Shown here: positions 11,291 through 22,612 of the stretch, piece by piece
Layout: every line of letters begins with the position of its first letter
Position numbering within the stretch: position 1 is the stretch's first letter
NCBI GenBank assembly: GCA_920105625.2
Contig: OV050031.1
Span: forward strand, 130,092,514 to 130,156,513
Origin: Clusia tigrina
Taxonomy: Eukaryota; Arthropoda; Insecta; Diptera; Clusiidae
Reading direction: 5' to 3'
DNA length: 64,000 bases
Program-made: the position numbers and the translations under genes
The notes under the pieces: generated by a model
The model's database searches: none
What the model was told of the DNA's origin: nothing
Seen by the model: only the letters and a program-made list of their open reading frames with translations

Positions 11291-11354
<64 letters not shown>
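11153..11354. repeat. Palindrome centre: TA microsatellites with a tandemly duplicated flank
   Basis: Two long TA tracts (about 11153-11209 and 11291-11354) flank an 81-bp segment that repeats the left-arm sequence just before the first tract (CTTAAGCCAATGTAGCAC and onward). The true fold-back point lies in the second tract near 11323. The left arm therefore has about 140 bp that the right arm lacks. Confidence 0.85.
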
Positions 11355-11356
<2 letters not shown>

Positions 11357-11515
11357 ATACATATATCAAGGTAATATTTTCGAATTACAACACTAATACT
11401 ATGGACTGATTCACAGATAGTGCTACATTGGCTTAAGTTGCATTCGGCTACGCTATCTGCCTTTGCTGGTAACAGAATTTCGGAAATCCAGAGGTTAACA
11501 AATGGCGGTATGTAA

Positions 11516-13006
11516 TTGGAGGCATGTCCCGACACACTACAACACAGCATATATTGTTTCGAGGGGTTGTACTCACTTGTTTGGCTCACTGGACCATCAT
11601 TTTTATATGCAGAGATGCAAAGTTGGGATGTGAATAAATGCAATAGTATTAACTGGGAAGAAGTCGACAAGGAAAAGCGGATGTCTACGTTCCAGGTGGC
11701 TGTGGCATCGAAATATGTATTCGATGTGATTAAAAAGCACAGCTCACACTTACGCAGTTTGCGTGTCGTCGCTTGGCTTTTTAGAGTCTGCCACAAATTG
11801 ACCAACATGTAGCGAAATTAAATTTTTGAATTCGTTCCTGGACAACGCTAGTAGATTTACACTGCAAAAGGTAGGTGGTCGACTTGAACTGTCAAACTTG
11901 CCAGAAACACGCAAGCATCCCGTTCTGTTGCGAAGCAAATACGAATTTCTGTTCAGATACGTCGAACATTTGCATATTACGTTGGCCCTAAAGCGCTGAT
12001 AGCTCTCATTCGTTTAGAATTTTGGATTGTGAAGGCTAGAGACATTGCTCGGTGCATTGTCAGAAACTGCATACACTGCATCTGCTACAAGCATAAATTG
12101 TTGCAGCAGATTACGGGGAAATTGTCGGTTTAATGTTTGACGCCATCACGACCGTTCGTTCATTGTAACATCTATAGTCGCATTAGAGGAAAGGCGCCAT
12201 ACAAGGGGTATATCGATATGTTCATCAATCTGTCTTCGAAGACGATACACAAAGATCTGACCTCCGACTTGTCCACCGATGCATTCCAAGCATATCTGAG
12301 GCGTATGATTGGCAGAAGAAGGTTGCCAACGGACATCTTCTGCGACAACGCTACCAATTCCGTTGCTGCCTGCAACAAGCTGGCCGATCTAAATTCGTTT
12401 TTGTTCAACAAATCGAATCAAAATTCGATCATAAATTATTGTAATAACGAATTTATTAATTTTCTCTTTATCCCCCCAGAGCACCAAATTTTGGCAGCAT
12501 CTGGGAGGCGGCTGTCAAATAGTCTGATCAATGCCAGGCTCACCATTTAAGAATTGTCACAGTCTTGGTCGATATAGAGGCAATTCTCCACTCTCGCCCG
12601 ATAACTCCGCTGTCATCTGACACGAGTGACTATGATGCATTGAGTTCAGCTCACTCTCTCATCGGCAGCTGACTTAGAACCTTGTCAGAATGCGATCTAC
12701 CTGCTGGTATTGACCACCTCGAAAAGTGGGCACGAATAAGTGGCATCAAGCAACAGTGCTAAATGGGTGCACGACTATGTGAACGAGCTGCAGGTGTGCA
12801 CAAAGTGGATCAATGGCCATGGTAATGTCACGAATAATGCGACGGTGATTATTCAACTAAGTCGACACGTTAACTGTGTTCCCAGGAGATATGAGGTGTC
12901 AGAGTTGTCGATGTTCGTACTGTCAAAGGAGTTCTTCGGCGACCCATACGGAAGATTGGACTGTTTGAAAGTAATTATATCTGTGATTTACTCTTTGCTC
13001 TTTTGA
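11516..13006 (+). pseudogene. Decayed BEL/Pao pol (RNase H-integrase part), right arm
   Basis: Plus-strand mirror of 9502-10991. Pieces at 11516-11812, 12137-12550 and 12740-13006 carry the BEL integrase signatures: VWLTGPSFL, the DNATN catalytic-core motif, FIPPEH and the C-terminal TKWINGHGN. They lie in different frames with stops between them. Gag, protease and reverse transcriptase of this element are not present near the centre, so the inverted duplication starts inside the element. Confidence 0.75.
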
Positions 13007-13201
13007 AATGAACCGCTTAATGCACATACTTATCGCTTAAAATATAAGAAGTAATAAATAATTTGTATTAGAAGCATCAAACGGACAGTACGCATTTCTC
13101 ATTGCGAGTAATTTAGATATTAAACATTTATTTCAATTTTTGGACTTTTAGTAGAAAACTATAATGATGGGCTCAAAAATTTGTAAAGCGTACAGCCGAA
13201 A

Positions 13202-13550
13202 TGTGTGATCGCCATGTAATGGTGGGCTCAATGGATTGTATAGCGGCGCGAGAGCTAGCGCGCAATTTAAATCGGTAACTACAAGAGTACAGCCAAATAT
13301 TTTAATGAGAAGCAATATGTTTGGTTTCCAGATCGAATCTGATTTATTGATAAAACCGTATCGCTATTTATACCTTAATTTCTTATGTGCTAAGACTTAG
13401 TATATAATATGGTTCTTCATACATAAAGGGGGCTTTTGCAATGTCAGCGGAAAGTATCACGGTCAATGCCAGCGTACATTCGTTCAAGGACCTTGAACAT
13501 TAGAATGCAGCGTAATCAAAAACGTGCGCGCTGTTCGCGCTTCGTAACGT
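13202..13550 (+). repeat. LTR-like block, copy 2 (right arm)
   Basis: It begins TGTGTGATCGCCATG about 200 bp after the end of the BEL pol relic and contains a plus-strand TATATAATA near 13400. It is likely the 3' LTR of that relic. The same block appears inverted at 8958-9306 and direct at 29374-29714. The third copy shows that homology stops at GTAACGT. Confidence 0.4.
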
Positions 13551-13790
13551 AATAATTATGTTATATTAATTACTTAAAGATTTACCGGTTTATCTTTACA
13601 AAGTTATATATATTTTTTAAATAAATTTTTATGTAGTTCTTTTATTTCTCCTTTTATTTCTAATAGGCAATTTACTTTCCGAACTTCTTACTTAACTATT
13701 TGAAAATATGATATTTAAATTTTTACAAATTATAACTTGTTTTTGTTTTAACATTTTCTTACTTAACTGTCTTTATTGTAGTGTATAGCT

Positions 13791-15468
13791 TGTGAGGACG
13801 TAAAATACTACAAGTATTTTCCGCACACAGAACTCATACCCAGCATGCAACATCCCACAGCCTAACAAAAAGTAACCACCTCCCACGCTAAATGCAACAA
13901 CAAAACATTTACGCACAGACGATCTGACCAATAAGCGTAAACGATTTAATATTCTCAGAAACGTAAAGTGTTATACTGAACACTACAGCGACCAAAGGCG
14001 GAACACGGAGAAAAACAAGAGAGAAACACACACAACACATTCAGCAGGCGGAGTACAAATAAATATTTATAACAACAACAACAACAGTACAGCGACCGAA
14101 GGCGGAACACGGAGAAACAGAAACACGCCAACCGATCGCAAGCGCAAAGCAGTAAACAGGTGGAGTACAAATAAATATTTATAACAACAACAGTACAGCG
14201 ACCGAAGGCGGAACACGGAGAAACAGAAACACGCCAACCGATCGCAAGCGCCAAGCAGTAAACAAGCGGAGTACAAATAAATAGTTATAACAACAACAAC
14301 AACAGTACAGCGACCAATGGCGGAACATGGAGAAACAGAAACACGTCAACCGATCGCAAGCGCAAAGCAGTAAACAGGCGGAGTACAAATAAATATTTAT
14401 TGCAACTACAACAACACAAGATCGAAGGCGGAACACAGAGAAACACGAAAGAGCACCACACACACGCTAACCGATCGCACACGCATATCAGTAAGCAGGC
14501 AGAGTGTAAACCAATCTCTGTAACAACAACAACACTACAGCGACCGCAGGCGGAGCACGGATGACAACGAGAGCGCACCACACATACGCGAACCGATCGC
14601 AAACGCAAAGCTGTAAACAGGCAGAGTACGAAGAATGTTTCTACAACAACAACAACACGACAAATAACAGCAGCGATCAGGCCACACTACTGCAAGCAAC
14701 AACTCTGCTGGACAACTAGAGTTATTACAACAAGGTGGTTAAGCAGCAGAAGTTAAAGGTGGCCTAAGGACAAGTGGACCACAATAACAACAGGAACTGA
14801 TCCCATGGCAAGCTTTCGCTATATAAGCGAAGCGAACCGGACAGTGAGGCACTCTCCGATCCAGCAGCAGTCAGGCAAGACACACCGCAGCAAGACTCCA
14901 GCACCAGTGGCACCAAGGTAAAGTATACTCTTTACACAAGACTAGACTTACTCTAACGCTAAGACCGCCCCACGAGTTTATGGTTCTACCGATTCTCGTG
15001 GTGACTTATACTAACGCTAAGACCGCCCCACGAGCTTATGGTTCTACCGATTCTCGTGGTGACTTATACCAACGCTAAGACCGCCCCACGAGTTTATGGT
15101 TCTACCGATTATCGTGAAGACTAATACGTACGTACAGCACCGCGAGTTTATGGTTCTACCGATTCTCGCGGAGACTAGCACTGCCAAACGCGACCACACA
15201 GACGAGGCCCCAAGCGATTAGCAAGTCCAATTATTTAAGTTAATTAAATTAGCAGAGTAAAATCATTTAATTCTAATGAATTTAGCCAAACTAATAAATT
15301 AATGTACATAAATTAAATTAGTAATTAAATTCTAAACAATTGTAACTAAGTAAATGAATTAAATAAAGTATACCACATATAAGTACACGCCCGATTTCTA
15401 ACATTAATTTCGGTATACGACCCCTGGAACCCGCTGAGTTTTACCCCAGCCGAAATAGAGTCGTTACA
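13791..15468 (+). mobile_element. 5' LTR of the Osvaldo/Ulysses-like element
   Basis: TGTGAGGACG...CGTTACA. U3 contains about four roughly 110-bp repeats, each ending in (AAC)n tracts (14040-14420), and a TATA box (CTATATAAGCG, near 14820). R/U5 contains four roughly 58-bp tandem units built on CGCCCCACGAGTTTATGG (14943-15172) and an AAATAAAGT poly(A) signal near 15361. It is 532 bp longer than the 3' LTR because of these repeat-number differences. Confidence 0.88.
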
Positions 15469-15469
15469 G

Positions 15470-15490
15470 TGGCGCCCGAGCAGGGACTTG
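15470..15490 (+). promoter_or_regulatory. Primer-binding site, tRNA-Lys type
   Basis: TGGCGCCCGAGCAGGGACTT begins one base after the 5' LTR. It is complementary to the 3' end of tRNA-Lys(UUU), with one mismatch expected at the A/G position. Confidence 0.8.
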
Positions 15491-15649
15491 AAAAAAAAGA
15501 AGTTCAACGCATCGGACTTATAACACAAATCACAAAGGAAATTCAACACATAGAACTCGTAGGTAATAAATCCACAGAGTGCTGAATTAGCACCAGCTTA
15601 AAACACACACACACCCTTTGTTCTCATCATTATCTAAGACGAGCACAGG

Positions 15650-16705
15650 ATGGTGAAAACAAGTTGGTTGTATTTGCTACGCAAGGAGGAGCTGGTGATT
15701 TTTGCCGAGGAATTCGGTGTAGAAGCTACAGGTACCGTGGAAGAACTCCGTAAGCGACTATCAGAGTTCTTCACAGAGACAGAACTAACTCAAGATCAGC
15801 AAAACCGTCTAGAGAAGCTACAATCCATGTAGGTTAGGAGCACGTCAGAAAGGCTGGCTATGTCCATAGTTACCCGCGAAACGCTGGAAGTGGACAGGCA
15901 AGGAACATTCACAGGTGCAATACCAAAGGCATGGGATACAGAGTTTCGGAGAACATCACAGCATCACGCTGTAGCATCAACAGGCGTGGAACAAACGCAC
16001 AGCGTAACTGCACCATACGCAGTCATCGTTGACAAGGTGAGGAAGTGGTCTCTCAACTTTGACGGAGGGCGTGATCCGTTAGCATTTATAGAGCGAGTCG
16101 AGGAATTAGCAGAAGTGTACGACATAAATAAGGATTTCCTCCCGCGTACTATGCCAGAACTGTTGAGAGAGCGCGCACTTATGTGGTACAGGAACAACAA
16201 TCGTGCGTGGCGCGATTGGACCTCGTACAGAAGAGACTTTCTTAAGTTCTTCCTACCGGCCCGCTACATGGAGAAACTCTAAGACCAGATTCGACAGCGT
16301 TACCAGAGACCTAGAGAAGCGTTCAAGCAGTATGTGGTTGAACTGCAGAATCTCATGCGGCAAGTGGATTATTCAGAGGACCAGAAACTGGAAAGAATCT
16401 TCCAGAACAGCCTGCCACAATTCCAGTTATACGTGCGCCGTAGAGATCCCGAATCGCTACAAGAGCTGGTAGAGATGGCCGAAGATTTGGAGTGTATTCG
16501 GGGAGGAGGCGAACTACTAACAATGCCACCCACAGAACGGAGAAGAGAGCAAGGTCCACCACGAGAGGTACGGAACCGTCAGGTGACGCTAGAGAGCAGA
16601 GCGGCACCCATAGATCCCAGAACAGCCTGCAGGCGTTGTGGCCAAAATAGTCATATAGCTCGCCAATGTCGCAACGCGCAGATATTGTTTTGTTGGGAAA
16701 AGTAA
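15650..16705 (+). pseudogene. gag of the Osvaldo/Ulysses-like element, two internal stops
   Basis: One frame runs from ATG 15650 to TAA 16703, interrupted by TAG at 15830 and TAA at 16280. The N-terminus (residues about 5-40) looks like a SAP-type helix-extended-helix (LRKEELVIFAEEFGV, then GTVEELRKRL). The middle is a retrotransposon gag capsid domain (WSLNFDGGRDPLAFIERVEE, later AFKQYVVELQNLMRQ). A CCHC zinc knuckle, CRRCGQNSHIARQC, lies near the C-terminus. Gag would package element RNA in the cytoplasm. The two stops make this copy non-functional as read. The protease ORF overlaps its end in the -1 frame, as expected for frameshift expression. Confidence 0.8.
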
Positions 16706-17200
16706 TGACGATCGAGTGCTGCAAACAGAGAGCACCACCCAACCGAAGAATACAGTCAGGAGCACAGCACAATTCAGAACAGCGGCACCAAACCTCACAA
16801 TTGGAAAAAGCATTGCACTGTGTCGGGCAACGAATCTGCGCCACCGTTTCCATAGGCACAGAAACCATCACCGCGACACTGGACACAGGTGCAACTAACA
16901 GTTTTGTGAGCAGAGAGCTAGTACGAAAGCTACGCGCTTCCACCAGAAAATTTGGAAAATCCCATACTAGAGTGTGTATGGCAGACGGCAGTAGACGTCA
17001 GAGGCAGTCAGAGAGACGTGTGTGACGAATGTAAGGCTTGGAGAAAAGGCATGCAATCTAGAGCTACTGGTCATGCCGGACTCCAGTGATGATCTGCTCC
17101 TGGGAATAGACTTCATGACAAGCCTGGGAACAACATTGAAATGGGGTGATCAGGAGATCACATTGGGACCTCATAACAGTTGCGTGCAACCCCGAGAAAT
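16666..17200 (+). pseudogene. Retroviral-type aspartic protease of the Osvaldo/Ulysses-like element
   Basis: The first part is in the -1 frame relative to gag (16666-17025) and contains the active-site motif ATLDTGATNSFVSREL. Near 17020 the frame changes, and the downstream protease half (LELLVMPDSSDDLLLGIDF) continues in the frame of 17022. The family cleaves the gag-pol polyprotein in the particle. The frame change disrupts this copy. Beyond about 17200 the same frame stays open to 17750 but is a basic, low-complexity translation with no reverse transcriptase motif. Confidence 0.75.
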
Positions 17201-17759
17201 TGCAACGTGCACGACAATTCGTGTTGAGAATCTCCCTCATTTCAATGCATCCCATTTCAAGAAGCACACCAACGCCAGAAATTATAAGCAACAGACGCAC
17301 AGCAAAGAATACACAGAAAAGCAACGCATTCGAAATATGACTCATGCAAACGAATTCAACTGCCACGGAATATGCCGAGCGAAAGCGGACAACGTATCCC
17401 ACAAAGGCATAGAGAGAAGGACCTCCCAGGAATCAACACATGGACCTCGGAAAAAGGACGCGTGCGCACCCCACAGCAAGATGGTCGCACACCGAAGGCG
17501 ACCCACCATCAGAGTAATCAGCGTACCTAATAGATCATCACCAGTGAGTAACAGCCGAGACATACCACGTAGACACAACGACAGATCAAGGGACAACCAG
17601 GGTGCAATCGAGTGCACCAGCAACAGCAGAAGCGACGACAAGAGAGACAAACGTAACTCCAAAAGCCACCACAGCAAAAGAATTAAACAATGGAACGGGG
17701 CTACATGGAGAACGCCAACAGAGAAGCGGATGCCAATCACAGGCGACTGAGCGATACGA

Positions 17760-18053
17760 TTGAAGTCATACACATCCGACAGTGAAAAACCAGAGAAGAC
17801 TAAACGTAAGCATACGGGGACACCGCCAACACTGAATGCCACACCCGGGGAAAACCTCCACTTACACAACGTAGCCGAACTCAGGGGACCCAAGGCAGAT
17901 GGCTTACCAGCGACACTAGTGGCTGATGCCACTCTGAAGGAAAGCCCAGCCAAGAGGAAACGCCTGCGCTTTCAACGACCTCCGTACCGAGTAGTACTAT
18001 ACCGCGGAGAAGCATCCGTTCTCTTCCGTCCGCAAAGTAGGGAGGAAGTGTGA
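17760..18053 (+). other. Open C-terminal tail, probably the end of a deleted pol
   Basis: A 97-codon open stretch without an ATG ends at a TGA lying on the first bases of the 3' LTR, which is where the end of a polyprotein is expected. It is basic (SPAKRKRLRFQRPPYRVV) and has no catalytic motif. Its position suggests the integrase tail left after deletion of reverse transcriptase to integrase. Confidence 0.4.
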
Positions 18054-19194
18054 GGACGGAAAATACTACAAGTATTTTCCGCACACAGAACTCATACCCA
18101 GCATGCAACATCCCACAGCCTAACAAAAAGTAACCACCTCCCACGCTAAATGCAACAAGAAAACATTTACGCACAGACGATCTGACCAAAAAGCGTAAAG
18201 GATTTAATGATCTCAGCAATGTAAAGTGTTATACTGAACACTACAGCGACCAAAGACGGAGCACGGAGAAAAACAAGAAAGAAACACACACAACACATTC
18301 AGCAGGCGGAGTACAAATAAATATTTATAACAACAACAACAACAGTACAGCGACCAATGGCGGAACATGGAGAAACAGAAACACGTCAACCGATCGCAAG
18401 CGCAAAGCAGTAAACAGGCGGAGTACAAATAAATATTTATTGCAACTACAACAACACAAGATCGAAGGCGGAACACAGAGAAACACGAAAGAGCACCACA
18501 CACACGCTAACCGATCGCACACGCATATCAGTAAGCAGGCAGAGTGCAAACCAATCTCTGCAACAACAACAACACTACAGTGACCGCAGGCGGAGCACGG
18601 ATGACAACGAGAGCGCACCACACATACGTGAACCGATCGCAAACGCAAAGCTGTAAACAGGAAGAGTACGAAGAAATGTTTCTACAACAACAACAACACG
18701 ACAAATAACAGCAGCGATCAGGCCACACTACTGCAAGCAACAACTCTGCTGGACAACTAGAGGTATTACAACAAGGTGGTTAAGCAGCAGAAGTTGAAGG
18801 TGGCCTAAGGACAAGTGGACCACAATAACAACAACCACTGATCCCATGGCAAGCTTTCGCTATATAAGCGAAGCGAACCGGACAGTGAGGCACTCTCCGA
18901 TCCAGCAGCAGTCAGGCAAGACACACCGCAGCAAGACTCCAGCACCAGTGGCACCAAGGTAAAGTATACTCTTTACACAAGACTAGACTTACTCTAACGC
19001 TAAGACCGCCCCACGAGTTTATGGTTCTACCAATTCTCGTGGTGACTTATACTAACGCTAAGACCGCCCCACGAGCTTATGGTTCTACCGATTCTCTTAT
19101 AAACAATTGTAACTAAGTAAATGAATTAAATAAAGTATACCACATATACCTGGAACCCGCTGAGTTTTACCCCAGTCGAAATAGAGTCGTTACA
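18049..19194 (+). mobile_element. 3' LTR of the Osvaldo/Ulysses-like element
   Basis: It follows a polypurine tract (AAAGTAGGGAGGAAG, 18034-18048) and ends CGTTACA before AGCT. It has fewer U3 repeats than the 5' LTR and only two R units, the second cut short at TCTCTTATAAACAATTG. That same junction occurs in the left-arm solo LTR. Confidence 0.88.
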
Positions 19195-20549
19195 AGCTTG
19201 ATATTATTCTTATGTATAGTTTTATAATCTAGAACATTTTTTTTTTACTTTAAATGGGCCTAAATATGCGGCTCTAGCTTTTTCTTAGCGTGATTTTAAA
19301 TTTTTATCAGGGCTTTTCTAATTCTTAAATAACCTCCATTATGATACTCATCTATCAGCATATATTCATATAATTCGTTTAATACTCTCTCTAGGGTGGC
19401 AAATGTCATAATTGTTAGTTATATGATTTTTGTTCTTAGATTCTTCTTTCCTTAAATTCTTCTTTGGCACATATTTTAAATATTTCATCATTGTTTGCTA
19501 TAGCTAATTCATTAAGTTTCCTTTTATTTCGTTTTGGATATCCATATTTGATGATAGCTTCTTCTGGTTCGAATCTTGATTCGCAGAATTATCTCTACAT
19601 TCTCAATTTTTCTCGTGCACTTTCTTTTATTTATTTTACCTTTTTAAATTCTTTGATTTCCTCTAATATTGACGTCATTTATAGATGTGCAATCCCAAAT
19701 TTGAAGTTGATCAGACTTCTGCTGAGATATGCCGTTCTCTGTTTCCTCTCTTAACTTTGCCTCATGCCCCTTGTAATTATCATATTCTTGAGTATGCTGG
19801 AGTTTAATTCTATTATTGATAACGTGTCTGCGTTCAAATTTATAGTATGTCAAAATCAAAATGGAATTCTTGTCATTGTTAAAAGTGATACTAATGGTTA
19901 GTGGCAACTGTAAATTTTTTTGACTATATAAATTGCTAAAATGTTTTTCAATTACTGTTTTAACTACACATATTTGCTTTTCAAAACTTAATGTAAAATT
20001 TTGTTTTTGTGAATTTACTATCAAAATTTAAGCCCAAAATTTATTTCATTTTAATATGAGGTTTTACATAACAAAATTTTGTTGTTGTTTTGCAACATTT
20101 TGCAACTAATTTTATAATTTTTCTTGGTTTTCTAATGCTTTTGTTTAATGTTTCTTTCTTTCCATTACATATGTACTCGTATATGAATTATCAATTAGTT
20201 TTTGATGCGAATTAATATTTTTATAATTATAACATTTATATTATATATGGTCCTTAAGTTGAATTAAAAGTCACGTATATAAAAATATTAAAGATTCTTA
20301 ACTAATATATAAATGTATTAAGTTGCTTAACTATAACATTAAAATAAATTATTTGTAAGAAGTTTCGCTTACTCTGTTTCTAAAGACAAAATAATGGAAT
20401 GATAAAATTATAACCATTTCCTTTGTTATTATTTTTTTAAATTTATGAACATTTACAATTCAAGTCAAAAATATATTTATTTTTATATTAAATACAAAAA
20501 TAGTTTAAGAAAATGAGATAAAAAAAATAGTTTTAAATGTTTACAGCGT
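19195..20549 (-). other. 3' part of core unit, copy 2, no firm gene
   Basis: Mirror of 5990-7344, with the same weak ORF remnants. See that entry for what can be read in it. Confidence 0.35.
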
Positions 20550-20894
20550 TTAATCACGCTCCAAAAGATCACTGCAAAATTTCGATATTTCCGATTGTGG
20601 TCGTTTACAGACTGAGAATAAATTAAAGATATGAGATATTCTTATGTCAGCTGTGTCCATATCTAAAATTTCATCGTTGTCTTCCTCGATGGCTTCGCCT
20701 GGTGGATCCAAGAGTTTCTGCAGTTCATTATACAGCCACATCGCCAAAGCCAGTCGCTTTCGTATTACACTCATCTGATGGAAATCATATTTGGCGGTTA
20801 GAAACTTCTCCTGTCGCTCCTTCACTTCGGAACTTCTGTCATTAAAATTGACGCGTAAATTTTGTTGGTTCGGTGAATGCTCACAAGTATTCAT
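20550..20894 (-). CDS. PPP1R14/CPI-17-like protein phosphatase 1 inhibitor, copy 2 (right arm)
   Basis: The 114-residue product is identical to the left-arm copy and keeps the putative regulatory threonine (T33 in KFLTAKYD) and the DEILDMD segment. It starts at ATG 20894 (MNTCEHSPNQQ). It lies divergent from copy 1 because it sits in the opposite palindrome arm. Flanking sequence is also shared, so any promoter is duplicated too. Identity could reflect recent duplication or arm-to-arm gene conversion. Confidence 0.7.
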   Translation of the reverse strand: MNTCEHSPNQQNLRVNFNDRSSEVKERQEKFLTAKYDFHQMSVIRKRLALAMWLYNELQKLLDPPGEAIEEDNDEILDMDTADIRISHIFNLFSVCKRPQSEISKFCSDLLERD

Positions 20895-20948
20895 TTTTGT
20901 GAGATCGCACTGAATTTTGGATTGGCTTGAAAACAACTTTGGTCGATT

Positions 20949-21131
20949 TTACGTTGTCTTATTACTGTCTTTTTTGAAGTGGGTGTGAGATTGTAGCTTG
21001 GAGTCTTCCTTCTGGATATGGACGCGGTAGAAACTGCATGTGGTATTTTCATTCACTATAGCCAAGGTTTGCGTAATCGTGGACATCAATTTAATACATA
21101 AATTAAATTCGGCAGGACCCGATATTTCCAT
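20949..21131 (-). other. Small upstream ORF, copy 2
   Basis: Same 60-codon ORF as at 5408-5590, 54 bp upstream of the PPP1R14-like start. Its function is unknown. Confidence 0.25.
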
Positions 21132-21564
21132 TCTATTTTCTGGACATTACTTCGGTCAAATCAAATATGGATTTTACCGCTTTTAAATTTTGTTTTTTGT
21201 TATATTTATTATACATGGATAGTAGTGTAATTCCTAATTGAGCACATACTATTATCAATTTGATTAATATTTTAAATCTTGATCCTCTAGGATTCAGAAT
21301 GTTGAACTTGATTATTTAATATTGTGACTTGTGGGTCTCTATTGTGACTTTGAATTTTTGATTGAGTTTTACCCATTGTAAAAAAATTATATATATATTT
21401 TTTTGTTTTTAATCTTATCTAAGTTATTCTTATACCATTACAATCCTTCTATGCTCTAACATTTGGGTATTTTATTTTATGTATTTTAGTTTTTATATAT
21501 TTTTGTGTAATTTTGGTGTTTGCGAGGTTGAAATCTCGCTAGAGTAATGCTAGTTTTATGCGAG

Positions 21565-21915
21565 TTAGCACATATTTTCCTCCTCGCTTTCTCCGGGGAC
21601 GTTTTGCCGATTGTCTTTGTGTGGTTGTGGACCGTGTGTAGCGTACCTTTGTTTATACTCCTCTATGGTTATGGGTTTAGAGCCTGATCGTGAAGTAGAT
21701 GGTATGTTAAGTGGTGGTTTGTTTGGAGTTATAGATTCTGGCTCGTATTCTTCGATTTTTGTTAGTTTTTAAAAATTTTGTTGTATTAAGCGTGGGGTTA
21801 GAGTGCTTCGAACAACCGGGTATAACGTTAGGCTCTGGTGGTTTGCATCTTTGTGGAAGTGTTGCTCTGCCAGTTGTTGAACTTTTTCGAATAGTCGGTA
21901 GAACCCGGTGTTCAT
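21565..21915 (-). pseudogene. Unidentified 116-codon ORF with one internal stop, copy 2
   Basis: Mirror of 4624-4974, with the same internal stop in the same place. Confidence 0.4.
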
Positions 21916-22084
21916 CTTCTTATTGGAGTTTTAGAATTATTTTAAGATTGTTGTGGTTTTTATAAGTATTCAGCTCTGATGATGTGAATCGAAGCAGGAA
22001 GATCCGGGAAAAGCGTATATCGGAAGACGGTGCGCGACTAAAGGACCAACGTATTATTCGATGGATTGGGGATGAATGGCGACT

Positions 22085-22564
22085 TGTTCAGTCATACTGA
22101 ACAGACCAACATTTGCACTTTATGTTTATTTTTAACCAGTATAGCGAAAATGCACCATTTACAAAAACCAGCACACGCAAAACCAAAATTTCATATTTTC
22201 AAGGCTAACAATTGCTTGTTGAACTCATTTGCCTTCAAAGTAGCTGCCCAGTGCATTGACTTGGGCGATCATATTTCACTTGGTTGCAATGTGCTCTAAA
22301 TTATGTATGGGAATGATATAATGATGTTGGCTCGTGTTTGATTATTGACAACGGTGCAGTTTTGTCCGTCATATTTTTGTTATTTATATTTTAACCAATT
22401 TGTCATAATCTGCATAAAATTGATATACATAATTGTACAATTCCAATAAAGAATCAGAATCACCTTAACTGCCTAAGTGTTTTCTATTAAAGTTATACGG
22501 TTTAAAGTGACCTATAACATTACAACAAGTTCTAGGTTTATGTACCAAGGAGCTAACTTCAACA
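22085..22564 (+). mobile_element. BEL/Pao 5' LTR (right arm)
   Basis: It begins TGTTCAGTCATACTGAACA and ends GCTAACTTCAACA, with a CCAATAAAG poly(A) signal near 22443. It is followed by a tRNA-Trp-type primer site and then gag. No matching 3' LTR was found downstream; the element is cut at 25229. Confidence 0.78.
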
Positions 22565-22566
22565 TT

Positions 22567-22579
22567 TGGTGACCCCGAC
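22567..22579 (+). promoter_or_regulatory. Primer-binding site, tRNA-Trp type
   Basis: TGGTGACCCCGAC, two bases after the LTR, matches the complement of the tRNA-Trp 3' end over 13 bases. Confidence 0.65.
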
Positions 22580-22612
22580 AATTAAATTGAACAACGTCAA
22601 TCATCTGACATC

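Larger units (their letters stand above)
2801..11323. repeat. Left arm of giant palindrome
   Basis: From 2801 to the TA-rich centre near 11323 the sequence is the reverse complement of the right arm, with scattered single-base differences. Paired positions sum to about 22507 near the centre, about 22499 beside the LTR block and 26539 outside it; the jump is the extra 4 kb of an LTR element present only in the right arm. The outer edge falls inside a BEL gag: pairing stops at 2801 on the left and 23743 on the right, and left of 2801 the sequence is unrelated. Confidence 0.93.
13791..19194 (+). mobile_element. Osvaldo/Ulysses-like LTR retrotransposon, protease-only deletion derivative
   Basis: The element is bounded by AGCT target duplications (13787-13790 and 19195-19198), with a 1678-bp 5' LTR, 2.58 kb internal and a 1146-bp 3' LTR. 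The very long LTRs and tRNA-Lys-type primer site resemble Osvaldo/Ulysses elements of the Ty3/gypsy group. The internal part holds gag, a protease and a C-terminal pol tail, but no reverse transcriptase, RNase H or integrase motif in any frame. It could have moved only with enzymes supplied in trans. Confidence 0.85.

Noticed and set aside
14943..15172. Regular 58-bp repeats (and 54-bp repeats at 39349-39688) as CRISPR-like arrays
   Set aside because: They are head-to-tail tandem units without variable spacers, inside LTRs of a eukaryotic element.
16353..17953. Long minus-strand ORFs across the Osvaldo-like internal region
   Set aside because: Antisense shadows of gag and protease; the plus strand carries the zinc knuckle and DTG motif.
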